DNA of 64,000 nucleotides, taken from the NCBI RefSeq assembly GCF_002920535.1, contig NZ_PQSS01000015.1, positions 61,222 to 125,221 of the forward strand. Reading direction: 5' to 3'. The stretch comes from Streptomyces sp. Ru71. GTDB taxonomy: Bacteria > Actinomycetota > Actinomycetes > Streptomycetales > Streptomycetaceae. Of the stretch, positions 23,043 through 30,920 are shown in pieces. The position numbers and the translations under genes are program-made. The stretch's first letter is position 1; each line of letters begins with the position of its first letter. Below the pieces are notes generated by a model. The model was not told the DNA's origin. It was given only the letters and a program-made list of their open reading frames with translations, and did no database searches.

Positions 23043-23845
23043 CGACCCCCGGCCCCACGGAGTTCGCCGGCCGCACCTACCTCGTCACCGGCGGCGGCAG
23101 CGGTATCGGCCGTGCCATCGCACTCGCACTGGGCGCCGCGGGAGCCCGCCCCGTCGTCGCCGGCCGCACCCCCGAACGCCTCGACGAGACCGTCGCGCTG
23201 GTCGAGAAGGCCGGCGGCAGCGCGCTCGCCGTGCCCACCGACGTGCGCGACCCGCAGGCCGTCGACGCGTTGGTCGCCGCCGCCGTCGAGCGCTACGGCC
23301 GCCTGGACGGCCTGGTCAACAACGCCGCGGGCAACTTCGTGGCGCCTGGCATCGACCTCAGCCCGAACGGCTGGCGCGCGGTCGTCGACATCGTCCTCAA
23401 CGGCTCCTACTACTGCACCCGCGCGGTCGCCCGCCACCTGCGCGAGGAGGGCATGCCGGGCTCGGTCCTCTCCGTGATCGCGTCCTACGCCTGGCACGGC
23501 CACCCGGGCACGGTCCACTCGGCCGCCGCCAAGGCCGGTGTGCTCGCCATGACCCGCACCCTCGCGGTCGAACTGGCGCCCCTGGGCATCCGGCTGAACT
23601 GCGTGGCGCCCGGGCCGACCGAGACCGACGGAGCCGGCGCGGCGCTCTGGGCGACTCCCGAGGCGCGCGCCGACGTCCTCTCCTCGGTCCCGGCGGGCCG
23701 CTTCGCCACCGTCGAGGAGGTCGCGGACGTGGCCCTGTTCCTGCTCGGGGACCGGGCGTCGTATCTGACCGGCGAGTGCCTGACGCTCGACGGCGGGCAG
23801 TGGCTCGGCAAGCAGATCTACGGGCGCACCACGACGACCGCGTAG
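23039..23845 (+). CDS. SDR oxidoreductase, dienoyl-CoA-reductase-like
   Basis: A 268-residue short-chain dehydrogenase. NAD(P) motif TGGGSGIG at residues 17-24, NNAAGNFVAP near residue 95, and the C-terminal GECLTLDGGQWLG. At the catalytic site the usual Tyr-x-x-x-Lys is replaced by HSAAAKAG: the Lys is kept and the Tyr lost, as in 2,4-dienoyl-CoA reductases. This suits a role on an unsaturated acyl-CoA made by the acyl-CoA dehydrogenase. The ATG overlaps the previous stop (ATGA); last gene of the operon. Confidence 0.88.
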   Translation: MTTPGPTEFAGRTYLVTGGGSGIGRAIALALGAAGARPVVAGRTPERLDETVALVEKAGGSALAVPTDVRDPQAVDALVAAAVERYGRLDGLVNNAAGNFVAPGIDLSPNGWRAVVDIVLNGSYYCTRAVARHLREEGMPGSVLSVIASYAWHGHPGTVHSAAAKAGVLAMTRTLAVELAPLGIRLNCVAPGPTETDGAGAALWATPEARADVLSSVPAGRFATVEEVADVALFLLGDRASYLTGECLTLDGGQWLGKQIYGRTTTTA

Positions 23846-24001
23846 AGCGCTGCCGGGCAACGGCGGCACGGCCCGTGGCCGTGCCGCCGCTCACCCGTGC
23901 CCGCGTACCGACCGCGTCGCCGTGCCCGCCCTCCCGCTCGCGGAAAACCTGCTCACGCTCTCTTGACGGACCGGTGCGACGCGCGCCACAGTCTGCCCAC
24001 T

Positions 24002-24019
24002 ACTGACTGTCCATTCAGT
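24002..24019. promoter_or_regulatory. regulon operator copy 5
   Basis: ACTGACT-GTCC-ATTCAGT, identical in both arms to copy 4. It lies about 68 bases ahead of the second permease, downstream of a possible TTGACG -35 at 23963-23968. Confidence 0.72.
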
Positions 24020-24086
24020 TAGTGCGCACAGGTCGTCCACCATCGACGGTCCGCCCACACCGCCACGTCCCCCAGGAGCCGTGCCC

Positions 24087-25703
24087 GTGACCCAAGCGAC
24101 CCCACCTCCCGGCCCGAGCACCCCCGACCTGTCCGAGGGATGGAGCGAGCAACGCTCCCACCTCCGCAAGGACCTGCGCCGGCTCGATGTGCTCTTCTTC
24201 CTGATCTGCACCCTCGTCGGCCTCGACACCATCGGTTCGGTCGCCGCCCAAGGACCGCAGGGACTGACCTGGATGGCCGTCCTCGCGCTCGCCTTCTTCC
24301 TGCCGTACGGCCTGCTGGTCGCCGAACTCGGCTCGGCCTTCCCCGTCCAGGGCGGCCCCTACGTGTGGACCCGGCTCGCCTTCGGCCGCCTCGTGGCGGG
24401 CCTCAACCAGGTGCTCTACTGGCTCTCCAACCCCGTGTGGCTGGGCGGCAGCCTGTGCATCATCGCCCTGACCACTTGGGAGGAGTTCTTCACCCCGCTG
24501 CCGGGGCTGTGGAAGTACGCGGCCGGGCTCGCCTTCATCTGGATCGGGGCCCTGGCCGTCGTCCAGTCCGTCCGCGTCGGCAAATGGGTGCCCACCGCCG
24601 GAGCCGTGGCCCGGATCGTGCTGCTCGGCTTCTTCCTCGTCTCCGTGGTCGTCTACGCCGTCGAGCACGGCGTCCACCCGCTCCCCGCGGGCGAGTTCAG
24701 CCCCACCTACGCCGGGTTCGTCGCCCTGGTGCCGGTCCTCATCTTCAACTACGTCGGCTTCGAGCTGCCCAGCTCCGTCGCCGAGGAGATGACCAACCCC
24801 AAGCGGGACATCCCCCTGTCCATCCTGCGCTCCGGCTTCGCCTCGCTGATCCTGTACGGCGGTCCGATCCTCGGCATCCTCTTCGTCCTGCCGTCCGACG
24901 AGATCGGCAGCCTCGGAGGCTTCATCGACGCCTGCAAGGCGGTCTTCACGGTCTACGGCGGCCATGTCGCGGCCGACGGCACCGTCGTGCTGACCGGCGC
25001 CGGTTCGGTGCTCGGCGGCATCGCGGCGGCCGGGCTCATCATCGGCCTGCTCACCAGCGGCGTCACCTGGGCGATGGGCGCCCACCGGGCGCAGGCGGTG
25101 GCCTGTGCGGACGGCGCCGGGCCCGCCTGGCTGGGCAAGGTCTCCGAGCGCCACGGCACCCCCGTCCGCGTCAACCTGCTCTCCTCCGTCCTTGCCTCGG
25201 TGCTGCTGGTCGTCGCCCTCAACCTCACCGGCGGCGACGGAGAGAAGTACTTCGCGGCCGGCCTCGGCCTCGCGATCAGCACCACCTTCATCTCCTACGT
25301 CATCACCTTCCCGAGCCTGATCGTGCTGCGCCGCAAGTACCCGGACGCGCCCCGGCCGTACAGCGTGCCCGGCGGCCGGCTGGGCCTGTGGACGGTCACC
25401 GTCCTCGCCACGGGCCTGGTCGCCTTCACCGTGATCGTCCTCATCTGGCCGGGCTTCGGCGTCGGCTGGTTCGGCAGCGCGGGTTCCGCGGCCGACTCGC
25501 TGCCCCCGAGCTTCGCGGGCGAGCGGCTGCAGTACACCCTCAGCCAGGTCGTCCCGCTGCTGCTCTTCCTCGGGGTGGGCGCCCTCTTCTACGTCTGGGG
25601 CGCACCGGCACGCCGCCGCGCCCGCGTGGCGGAAGCCACGACGGCCCACGCCGGGCAGGACGTGGCGCACCCCGCGCCGCGGGCGGCCTCGACGGCCGAG
25701 TGA
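24087..25703 (+). CDS. APC-family permease
   Basis: A 538-residue transporter with about 12 hydrophobic segments. Helix 1 carries LFFLICTLVGLDTIGSVAAQG; the GGPYVWTRLAFG stretch and FELPSSVAEEMTNPKRDIP are typical of the amino acid/polyamine/organocation family. GTG 24087 was chosen over GTG 24081 because AGGAG at 24074-24078 is eight bases from it. It lies downstream of operator copy 5, so it belongs to the same regulon as the first permease (15115-16680) and may import a related substrate or export a product. Confidence 0.87.
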   Translation: MTQATPPPGPSTPDLSEGWSEQRSHLRKDLRRLDVLFFLICTLVGLDTIGSVAAQGPQGLTWMAVLALAFFLPYGLLVAELGSAFPVQGGPYVWTRLAFGRLVAGLNQVLYWLSNPVWLGGSLCIIALTTWEEFFTPLPGLWKYAAGLAFIWIGALAVVQSVRVGKWVPTAGAVARIVLLGFFLVSVVVYAVEHGVHPLPAGEFSPTYAGFVALVPVLIFNYVGFELPSSVAEEMTNPKRDIPLSILRSGFASLILYGGPILGILFVLPSDEIGSLGGFIDACKAVFTVYGGHVAADGTVVLTGAGSVLGGIAAAGLIIGLLTSGVTWAMGAHRAQAVACADGAGPAWLGKVSERHGTPVRVNLLSSVLASVLLVVALNLTGGDGEKYFAAGLGLAISTTFISYVITFPSLIVLRRKYPDAPRPYSVPGGRLGLWTVTVLATGLVAFTVIVLIWPGFGVGWFGSAGSAADSLPPSFAGERLQYTLSQVVPLLLFLGVGALFYVWGAPARRRARVAEATTAHAGQDVAHPAPRAASTAE

Positions 25704-25730
25704 GCGGGGGGCCGCGATCCGGCCCCCCGC
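25704..25730. terminator. bidirectional hairpin
   Basis: Eleven-base-pair stem GCGGGGGGCCG / CGGCCCCCCGC with a five-base loop, between the convergent permease and aldo/keto reductase genes. Confidence 0.8.
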
Positions 25731-25737
25731 CGTCGTG

Positions 25738-26730
25738 TCACCAGGCGTAGGCCTCCGGCGCCGGCTTGGCCCCGTTCGGTGCCGGGGGCGGGAACAGACG
25801 GTCCAGCTCGGCGAGCGTGTGGTCGTCGAGGCGGATCTGCAGGGCGCGCAGCGAACCGTCGAGGTGCTCGGTGGTCCTCGGGCCGATGACCGGCCCGGTG
25901 ACCCCGTCCTGCGCGAGCAGCCAGGCCAGCCCGACATGGGCCGGGTCCTCGCCGATGCCGGCGCACAGCTTCTCGTACTCCTCGATCGCCTGCCGGTGCT
26001 CGGCCACGGCGAGGGCGGCACGTCCCGAACCCCCACGGGGTGCGCCGCCCTCCCGCTGCTTGCGCAGTACGCCGCCGAGCACACCGCCGTTGAGCGGTCC
26101 CCACGGGATCACGCCCAGGCCGTAGGCGCGGGCGGCCGGGAGCACTTCCAGTTCGGCCCAGCGGGTCATCAGGTTGTACCGCGACTGTTCGCAGACCAGT
26201 CCGAGCAGGTGGCGGGAGCGTGCGGCCTCCTGCGCCTGGGCGATGTGCCAGCCGGCGAAATTGGAGGAGCCGAAGTACAGCACCTTGCCCTGCTGGCGCA
26301 GCACGCTGAAGGCCTCCCAGACCTCCTCCCACGGTGTGTTCCGGTCGATGTGGTGCATCTGGTACAGGTCGATGTGGTCGGTCCGCAGCCGCCTGAGCGA
26401 CGCTTCGCAGGCACGCCGGATGTGCAGCGCCGACAGGAACGACTCGTTGGGTCCGTCGCCGGTCGGCAGGTAGACCTTCGTGGCCAGCACCGTCGCGTCG
26501 CGCCGCGCGCCGCCGGTGGCGAACCAGCGTCCGATGATCTCCTCGGTGACGCCGTCGCCCGGCGTGAGGCCGTAGACGTCGGCGGTGTCGAAGAAGTTGA
26601 TGCCGTGTTCGTGCGCCCGGTCCATGATCGCGTGGCTCTCGGTCTCGGACGCCTGCGGCCCGAAGTTCATGGTGCCCAGGACCAGCCGGGACACCTTCAG
26701 GCCGCTGCGGCCGAGGTGGGTGTACTGCAT
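25738..26730 (-). CDS. aldo/keto reductase
   Basis: A 330-residue NADPH-dependent carbonyl reductase with a TIM-barrel fold. The catalytic tetrad is visible: Asp and Tyr in FFDTADVYG, Lys in VLATKVYL, His in DLYQMHHID. The cofactor-binding C-terminus is PVIGPRTTEHLDGSLRAL. The ATG at 26728-26730 has AAAGGGG upstream. It follows the FAD oxidoreductase gene after 14 bases and belongs to the TetR-controlled operon. Confidence 0.92.
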   Translation of the reverse strand: MQYTHLGRSGLKVSRLVLGTMNFGPQASETESHAIMDRAHEHGINFFDTADVYGLTPGDGVTEEIIGRWFATGGARRDATVLATKVYLPTGDGPNESFLSALHIRRACEASLRRLRTDHIDLYQMHHIDRNTPWEEVWEAFSVLRQQGKVLYFGSSNFAGWHIAQAQEAARSRHLLGLVCEQSRYNLMTRWAELEVLPAARAYGLGVIPWGPLNGGVLGGVLRKQREGGAPRGGSGRAALAVAEHRQAIEEYEKLCAGIGEDPAHVGLAWLLAQDGVTGPVIGPRTTEHLDGSLRALQIRLDDHTLAELDRLFPPPAPNGAKPAPEAYAW

Positions 26731-26744
26731 GGGTGTCACCCCTT

Positions 26745-27839
26745 TCAGAGGGTCGGGCCGAACTGCTCGGTGAAGCGGCCGGTGAACAGGTCCATGCCCT
26801 TGATCTCGGAGACCGTCGACGTCGGTGCCGCGAACGGCCCCTCGGGCGAGGGGAGTTGGCCGACGCCGCCACGCGTGCCGAGCGGGAGCAGGATCACGGG
26901 GTGGGACAGTGGCCGGTAGGTGGCCGTGGGCCGCTCACCGCGCAGCTGGGCGGTGATGTTCCGGGCGACCACCTCGGCGTGCTGCAGCGCGTGGCCGGCC
27001 ATCTTCTTCTCCGCGACGTCGGTGATGTCACCGACCGCGTAGACGTGGTCGTACCCCCTGACGTTGAGGCGCTCGGTCACCGGGACCCGGCCGTACGCGT
27101 CGAGGCCGGTGAGCCTGCCGTCGGCGAGGTAGTCGCTGTTGGTGCGCGTCCCGTGGGCGCGGAACCAGATGTCGGCGCCGATCTCCTCGCCCGCGCCGGT
27201 CGTCACGGTGACGGCGCCGGCCCGGCCGGGCTCGGTGCCCGGCAGCGAGGTCACGGTGGTGCCGAGGCGCACCTCGATGCCCAGGGCGTCGAGCTGGGCG
27301 CGCAGGTCCCGCACCAACTCCGGCTCGAAGCCTCGGAGCAGCTCCTCGGCGGGGTCGACGATCGTCACCCGCTTGTCGGGCCAGACCTCCTTGATCTCCC
27401 CGGCGAGTTCCAGGCCGACCGGGCCGGCGCCGAGGATCAGCACGCGGCCGGCCTGGCGCAGTTCCTTGTGCGTCCGGCGCAGGTCGTCGATGGCCTCCGC
27501 GGCCGAGTCGGAGACGGGCTTGGCCGGGTAGGAGTAGCTGGAGCCGGTGGCCAGGACCACGTAGTCCGCCGTCACCTGGCGCCCCGAGGCCACGGTGACT
27601 CCGGTCGGGCCCACGGAGACCGCGCGCTCGCGGATCACCGTGCCCCGGCCGAGAAGGGTGGCGAAGGGAAAGAACATCTTGCCGGCCCAGTCCGGCCGGG
27701 CCAGTGCCCGCAGGGACCCGGCCGCGTTGACGAGCGCGTCCCGCGGGTCGATGAGGACGACGTCGGCCTCATCCTCCAGCGCTTTGGCGACCGCTGCGCC
27801 TCCATAGCCTCCGCCGACCACTGCGACTGTGCGACGCAT
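26745..27839 (-). CDS. FAD-dependent NAD(P)H oxidoreductase (NDH-2/AIF-like)
   Basis: A 364-residue two-Rossmann flavoprotein. FAD motif VAVVGGGYGGAAVAKAL at the N-terminus, YVVLATGSSYSYP, the NAD(P)H motif VLILGAGPVGLELAGEI near residues 130-146, and the second FAD contact DHVYAVGDITDVAEKKMAGHA. The size and layout fit AIF/FSP1-like or type-II NADH dehydrogenase relatives, which reduce quinones. GGAGGAAG precedes the ATG. It is the first gene of an operon with the aldo/keto reductase, divergent from and probably repressed by the TetR protein. Confidence 0.88.
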   Translation of the reverse strand: MRRTVAVVGGGYGGAAVAKALEDEADVVLIDPRDALVNAAGSLRALARPDWAGKMFFPFATLLGRGTVIRERAVSVGPTGVTVASGRQVTADYVVLATGSSYSYPAKPVSDSAAEAIDDLRRTHKELRQAGRVLILGAGPVGLELAGEIKEVWPDKRVTIVDPAEELLRGFEPELVRDLRAQLDALGIEVRLGTTVTSLPGTEPGRAGAVTVTTGAGEEIGADIWFRAHGTRTNSDYLADGRLTGLDAYGRVPVTERLNVRGYDHVYAVGDITDVAEKKMAGHALQHAEVVARNITAQLRGERPTATYRPLSHPVILLPLGTRGGVGQLPSPEGPFAAPTSTVSEIKGMDLFTGRFTEQFGPTL

Positions 27840-27893
27840 CTTTCTTCCTCCCCGAGTACGGCGATCGCACGGTCCGGGACCGGACCGCGCGGT

Positions 27894-27908
27894 GAAACGT
27901 AACGTTTC
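27894..27908. promoter_or_regulatory. TetR operator O1
   Basis: GAAACGT-A-ACGTTTC, a perfect 15-base palindrome that sits on the expected transcription start of the FAD oxidoreductase promoter. Confidence 0.75.
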
Positions 27909-27914
27909 GTTTCG

Positions 27915-27943
27915 ATCGTAAGGAGGTCAGAGGTGGCTGTCAA
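27915..27943 (-). promoter_or_regulatory. promoter of the FAD oxidoreductase operon
   Basis: On the minus strand TTGACA (27943-27938), exactly 17 bases, then TACGAT (27920-27915). Both hexamers are close to the vegetative sigma consensus. The start would fall at about 27908, inside operator O1. Confidence 0.75.
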
Positions 27944-27946
27944 AAC

Positions 27947-27962
27947 GGAACGTAACGTTTCC
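27947..27962. promoter_or_regulatory. TetR operator O2
   Basis: GGAACGT-A-ACGTTTCC shares the AACGTAACGTTTC core with O1. It lies just upstream of a TAGACT -10 (27967-27972) whose start would be the GTG of the regulator, so it should mediate autorepression. Confidence 0.72.
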
Positions 27963-27978
27963 GGGGTAGACTCGTCGG

Positions 27979-28563
27979 GTGAGTGACAAGAACACCCGGC
28001 GCGGGCCGCGCTCGCGTGAAGCGATCCTGGAAGCCGCCGCCGACCTGTGCCGGGAGCAGGGCTATGCCGCCGTGACCATGGAGGCGATCGCCACCCGGGC
28101 CCGCGTCGGCAAACCGACGCTGTACCGCTGGTGGCCCTCGAAAGGGGCCGTCTATCTCGACGTGGTGCTCGACAGGGTCGTCGAGCCCGCCATCGAGCTC
28201 CCCGACACCGGCGACATCGCCGGTGATCTGCGCACCTGGATCCGCGGCTTCGCCGACCTCTTCAGCGACCCGCACGCGAAGGAACTCCTGCAGGGCCTGC
28301 TCGGCGCCGCCCAGACCGACGCCGAACTCGCCGGCATGCTGCGGGAGAAGATCCAGCGCCCGCTCCAGGCGGGCAACCGGCAGCGGATCGCCGCCGCCCA
28401 GGCGGCCGGGGAACTCCCCGCCATGGACCCGACCCTGCTGGAGGAACTCCTCATCTCCCCGCCCTGGTACCGCCTGCTGATCTCCGGCGAACCCGTCACC
28501 AGGGAGTACGCCGACGCCCTGGTCGACGCGGTGCTCAGCGCCGGGGGAGCGCGGCCGGCGTAG
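27979..28563 (+). CDS. TetR-family repressor
   Basis: A 194-residue regulator with an N-terminal TetR HTH (AILEAAADLCREQGYAAVTMEAIATRARVGKPTLYRWWPSK, residues about 13-52, given in part: VGKPTLYRWW is the recognition helix). The C-terminal helical domain contains the family's LLISPPWYRLLISGEPV. The GTG at 27979 is seven bases after a TAGACT -10 box and has no clear ribosome binding site, so the mRNA is probably leaderless. Two operators in the 139-base spacer indicate control of itself and of the divergent oxidoreductase operon. Confidence 0.93.
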   Translation: MSDKNTRRGPRSREAILEAAADLCREQGYAAVTMEAIATRARVGKPTLYRWWPSKGAVYLDVVLDRVVEPAIELPDTGDIAGDLRTWIRGFADLFSDPHAKELLQGLLGAAQTDAELAGMLREKIQRPLQAGNRQRIAAAQAAGELPAMDPTLLEELLISPPWYRLLISGEPVTREYADALVDAVLSAGGARPA

Positions 28564-28578
28564 CGCTCCGCCCGTGCG

Positions 28579-29670
28579 TCAGGCCCGCAGCTCCGAGCGG
28601 ACCAGCTCCAGCAGGCGGCCGGTCCAGTTGCGGCCCCGGCCGCCGTTGTCGCCCCAGAAGGCGGAGTGCATGTCGTCGTAGACGAGCGTGGCGTCGGCGG
28701 TGTCCAGCAGGATGCGGGCCAGGTCGGGGTGCTGGGTGAACTTGGCACGCAGCAGCCGCGCCATCACCGCTGTACGGACGTGCTCGAAGTCCGGGCGCAG
28801 GCCGGCCTCGGCCGCGAGTTCCCGGGCAGCCGTGGAGTGCGGAGCCCGGGCGATGGCGGCCCGGGCCGACGGCACGTCGGTGGCCAGGGCCCAGTAGGCG
28901 TGCGTGACGGTGGGGTAGGTCGTGCCCTCGACGGTGACAGGGGCCTGATAGCCGTTGCGCAGGCCCCTGGTGCCCGGGTCCTCGGCAGGCGTCAGCGGGA
29001 AGCTCTCGTAGAGGTGGATCGCCGGGGCGAGCGGGGTCTCGGGCCCGTCCGCCGGGACGCGCAGCGGGCGCTCGGCCAGCCACTCGGCGCGCTCCTCGAA
29101 GTAGGAGATCGCCTCGTCGTAGTCCTCCTGCCCGACCGGCTCGGACAGGCCCTCCACCAGCCCGCCGGGCCCGGCCGCGAGCACCTGCAGCGGCCAGTCC
29201 TTGAGGTCCATGTCCCCGAGGGCGTAGCGCCGTCGCGTGCTGGGGATCGCGAGGTAGGCGTCGCGGACGGCGGCGCGCTTGTCCTCGGTGCGGTCGGCGA
29301 GGAAGGCGTCGACGGCCTCAAGGCACCGGTCCGTCGAGTCCGGACGCCCGTTGAGCTCGTCGATGGTGTCGCGCACCTCGGCGAGCAACAGCTCAGGGGT
29401 GTGCCAGGTGCGCGGCTCACCGAACCGCCACGCCGCCAGCTCATGGCCGGACGCCCGCGCCCCGTCCGGGAGTTCGGTGGCCACCCACCCGCTGCGCAGC
29501 TTCTCCTCGAACTCCTCAAGCGTGACCAGACCCCAGCAGTCGATGAGGCCGTCGGCGTAGATGAACAGGTCGGAGAGGAAGTAGTCGCCGTTACGGATGA
29601 ACACATGCCGCCAGGTACCGGGCACCCGAATGCCGTCCGCCATACGGTGGGTGACGCGTCTGCTGATCAT
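28579..29670 (-). CDS. NADAR-domain protein with long N-terminal part
   Basis: A 363-residue protein. The C-terminal 130 residues form a NADAR (YbiA-like) domain: GYQAPVTVEGTTYPTVTHAYW near residue 240, RTAVMARLLRAKFTQHPDL, and the closing MHSAFWGDNGGRGRNW. NADAR proteins are N-glycosidases, some of which remove ADP-ribose from modified guanine or act in riboflavin biosynthesis. The N-terminal 220 residues include an aromatic stretch, HVFIRNGDYFLSDLFIYADG, and are unknown to me. The ATG at 29668-29670 was preferred to a GTG 12 codons upstream, though neither has a clear ribosome binding site. Single gene, convergent with the TetR gene. Confidence 0.78.
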   Translation of the reverse strand: MISRRVTHRMADGIRVPGTWRHVFIRNGDYFLSDLFIYADGLIDCWGLVTLEEFEEKLRSGWVATELPDGARASGHELAAWRFGEPRTWHTPELLLAEVRDTIDELNGRPDSTDRCLEAVDAFLADRTEDKRAAVRDAYLAIPSTRRRYALGDMDLKDWPLQVLAAGPGGLVEGLSEPVGQEDYDEAISYFEERAEWLAERPLRVPADGPETPLAPAIHLYESFPLTPAEDPGTRGLRNGYQAPVTVEGTTYPTVTHAYWALATDVPSARAAIARAPHSTAARELAAEAGLRPDFEHVRTAVMARLLRAKFTQHPDLARILLDTADATLVYDDMHSAFWGDNGGRGRNWTGRLLELVRSELRA

Positions 29671-29709
29671 CCAGGCATTGTCACGGACGGCCGAGAGCCA
29701 CCGCACGGA

Positions 29710-29961
29710 TTATCGAGCCCGGCCCCGAGGCGGTTCGAGCGGCTGGGCGTCCACAGCCGTGCCGGCAACCGGCGGCAGCAGCCCCTTCGCGGCGAAGTCC
29801 CGCACGCGCGCCGCCCAGTGGGGCCGGTCGGCGATCAGTGCCCCGCAGTCGCGCACAGCCGACCTCGGCGTCTCCGCCGGCCAGCCGGGCCCGGGCGCGC
29901 AGGAACCGCAGGTTCCCCTCGTCCGGAGCGCCCGACAGGCTTGCCCTCGCAGCAGCGGTGA
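29710..29961 (-). pseudogene. 3' remnant of an unidentified helical protein
   Basis: Coding-like sequence without a start. One frame reads ITAAARASLSGAPDEGNLRF and LRARARLAGGDAE. After an apparent shift near 29860-29880 another frame reads ALIADRPHWAARVRDFAAKG and ends at TAA (29710-29712). The Ala/Arg-rich helices recall TPR-type proteins. Its left-out 5' part is replaced by the end of the SDR gene. Confidence 0.4.
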
Positions 29962-30849
29962 TCAGGGCGTGAGCAGCCGGTCCTGCTCCACCAGGGGCGT
30001 GCCGTCGTGCCAGTTCAAGGGTTTGCCGAAGCGGACCAGTTCGCCGTACAGGTCGGGGTCGACCTGCTCGGCGAAGACCAGGTCGAGCACGGCCTCGGCG
30101 GCCTGCGCCGGCGACTGGGCCTGGCTGTAGTCGCTGAACCAGGGGCGCGAGGTCGCGGTGTCGACCATGCCGGGGCACACGGCCGCGACCAGAGTGCCGG
30201 TGGCGAGGTCCCGCGCGCGGCGCTCGGCGGCGATCGCGCGGACGGCGGCGACCTGAGCCACCTTCGACGGCACGTTCAGCCAGACGGGCCAGCCCGCCTC
30301 CTGTGCGGTGCGGCTGTGGACGGCGCTGCGCCACGATTCGACGGCGTACTCGACCTGGTCGAGGTCCGCGCCGTCGAACAGGTGGTGCAGCCGGCGGTCG
30401 AGATGGCCGAGCGTGCCGAGGCTGCTCGCCACGACGAGCAGCCGGCCACCCGGCCGCAGCGCCGGGCCGAACGAGCGCAGCACCGCATGCGTGGCGGTGT
30501 TGGACACGTCGATGAACTCGTCGGCCCGCGCCGCCTGCGACTCCGCGGGCAGCACCCGCGCGACCGCGTTGGAGATGACGACGTCGACCCCGCCGAACCG
30601 GGCGTGCAGGTCATCGGCGAGTGCGGCGATGGCGTCGGTGTCGGTGACGTCCAGGACCCGGCCCTCGACACGGGCACGGGTCCCGGGCAACTCGGCCACC
30701 TCGCGGACGGCGTCCGTCACCCGCCGAGGGTTGCGACCGGTGAGCAGGACCAGGTCACCGGCGTTCATCCGCGCCGCCAGCCCTTCGACGAGAGCGCGGC
30801 CGAGTCCCTGGTTGGCGCCCGTGACAAGCGCGATGCGTGAAGCGTTCAT
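29962..30849 (-). CDS. SDR family protein, carbonyl-reductase-like
   Basis: A 295-residue Rossmann protein. NADP motif ALVTGANQGLGRALVEGL at residues about 7-24, and VLDVTDTDAIAALADDL. The catalytic Ser is in LLVVASSLGTLG. Where Tyr-x-x-x-Lys is expected the sequence is LNVPSKVAQ, so the Lys is present but the Tyr position holds Asn. Either catalysis differs or the protein is not a classical reductase. The ATG at 30847-30849 was taken because it opens the Rossmann strand. It is divergent from a LysR gene 71 bases away that probably controls it. Confidence 0.85.
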   Translation of the reverse strand: MNASRIALVTGANQGLGRALVEGLAARMNAGDLVLLTGRNPRRVTDAVREVAELPGTRARVEGRVLDVTDTDAIAALADDLHARFGGVDVVISNAVARVLPAESQAARADEFIDVSNTATHAVLRSFGPALRPGGRLLVVASSLGTLGHLDRRLHHLFDGADLDQVEYAVESWRSAVHSRTAQEAGWPVWLNVPSKVAQVAAVRAIAAERRARDLATGTLVAAVCPGMVDTATSRPWFSDYSQAQSPAQAAEAVLDLVFAEQVDPDLYGELVRFGKPLNWHDGTPLVEQDRLLTP

Positions 30850-30920
30850 GCCTGCCACGCTAGAAAGGCCGGGTCCATGAGTCCAACGAGACTTCCGCAC
30901 CGCTAGTATGCGCAAACGTC

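Noticed and set aside
24015..26084. Long minus-strand frame across the second permease
   Set aside because: It has no motif, opposes a clear permease with many helices, and is explained by GC-rich third positions.
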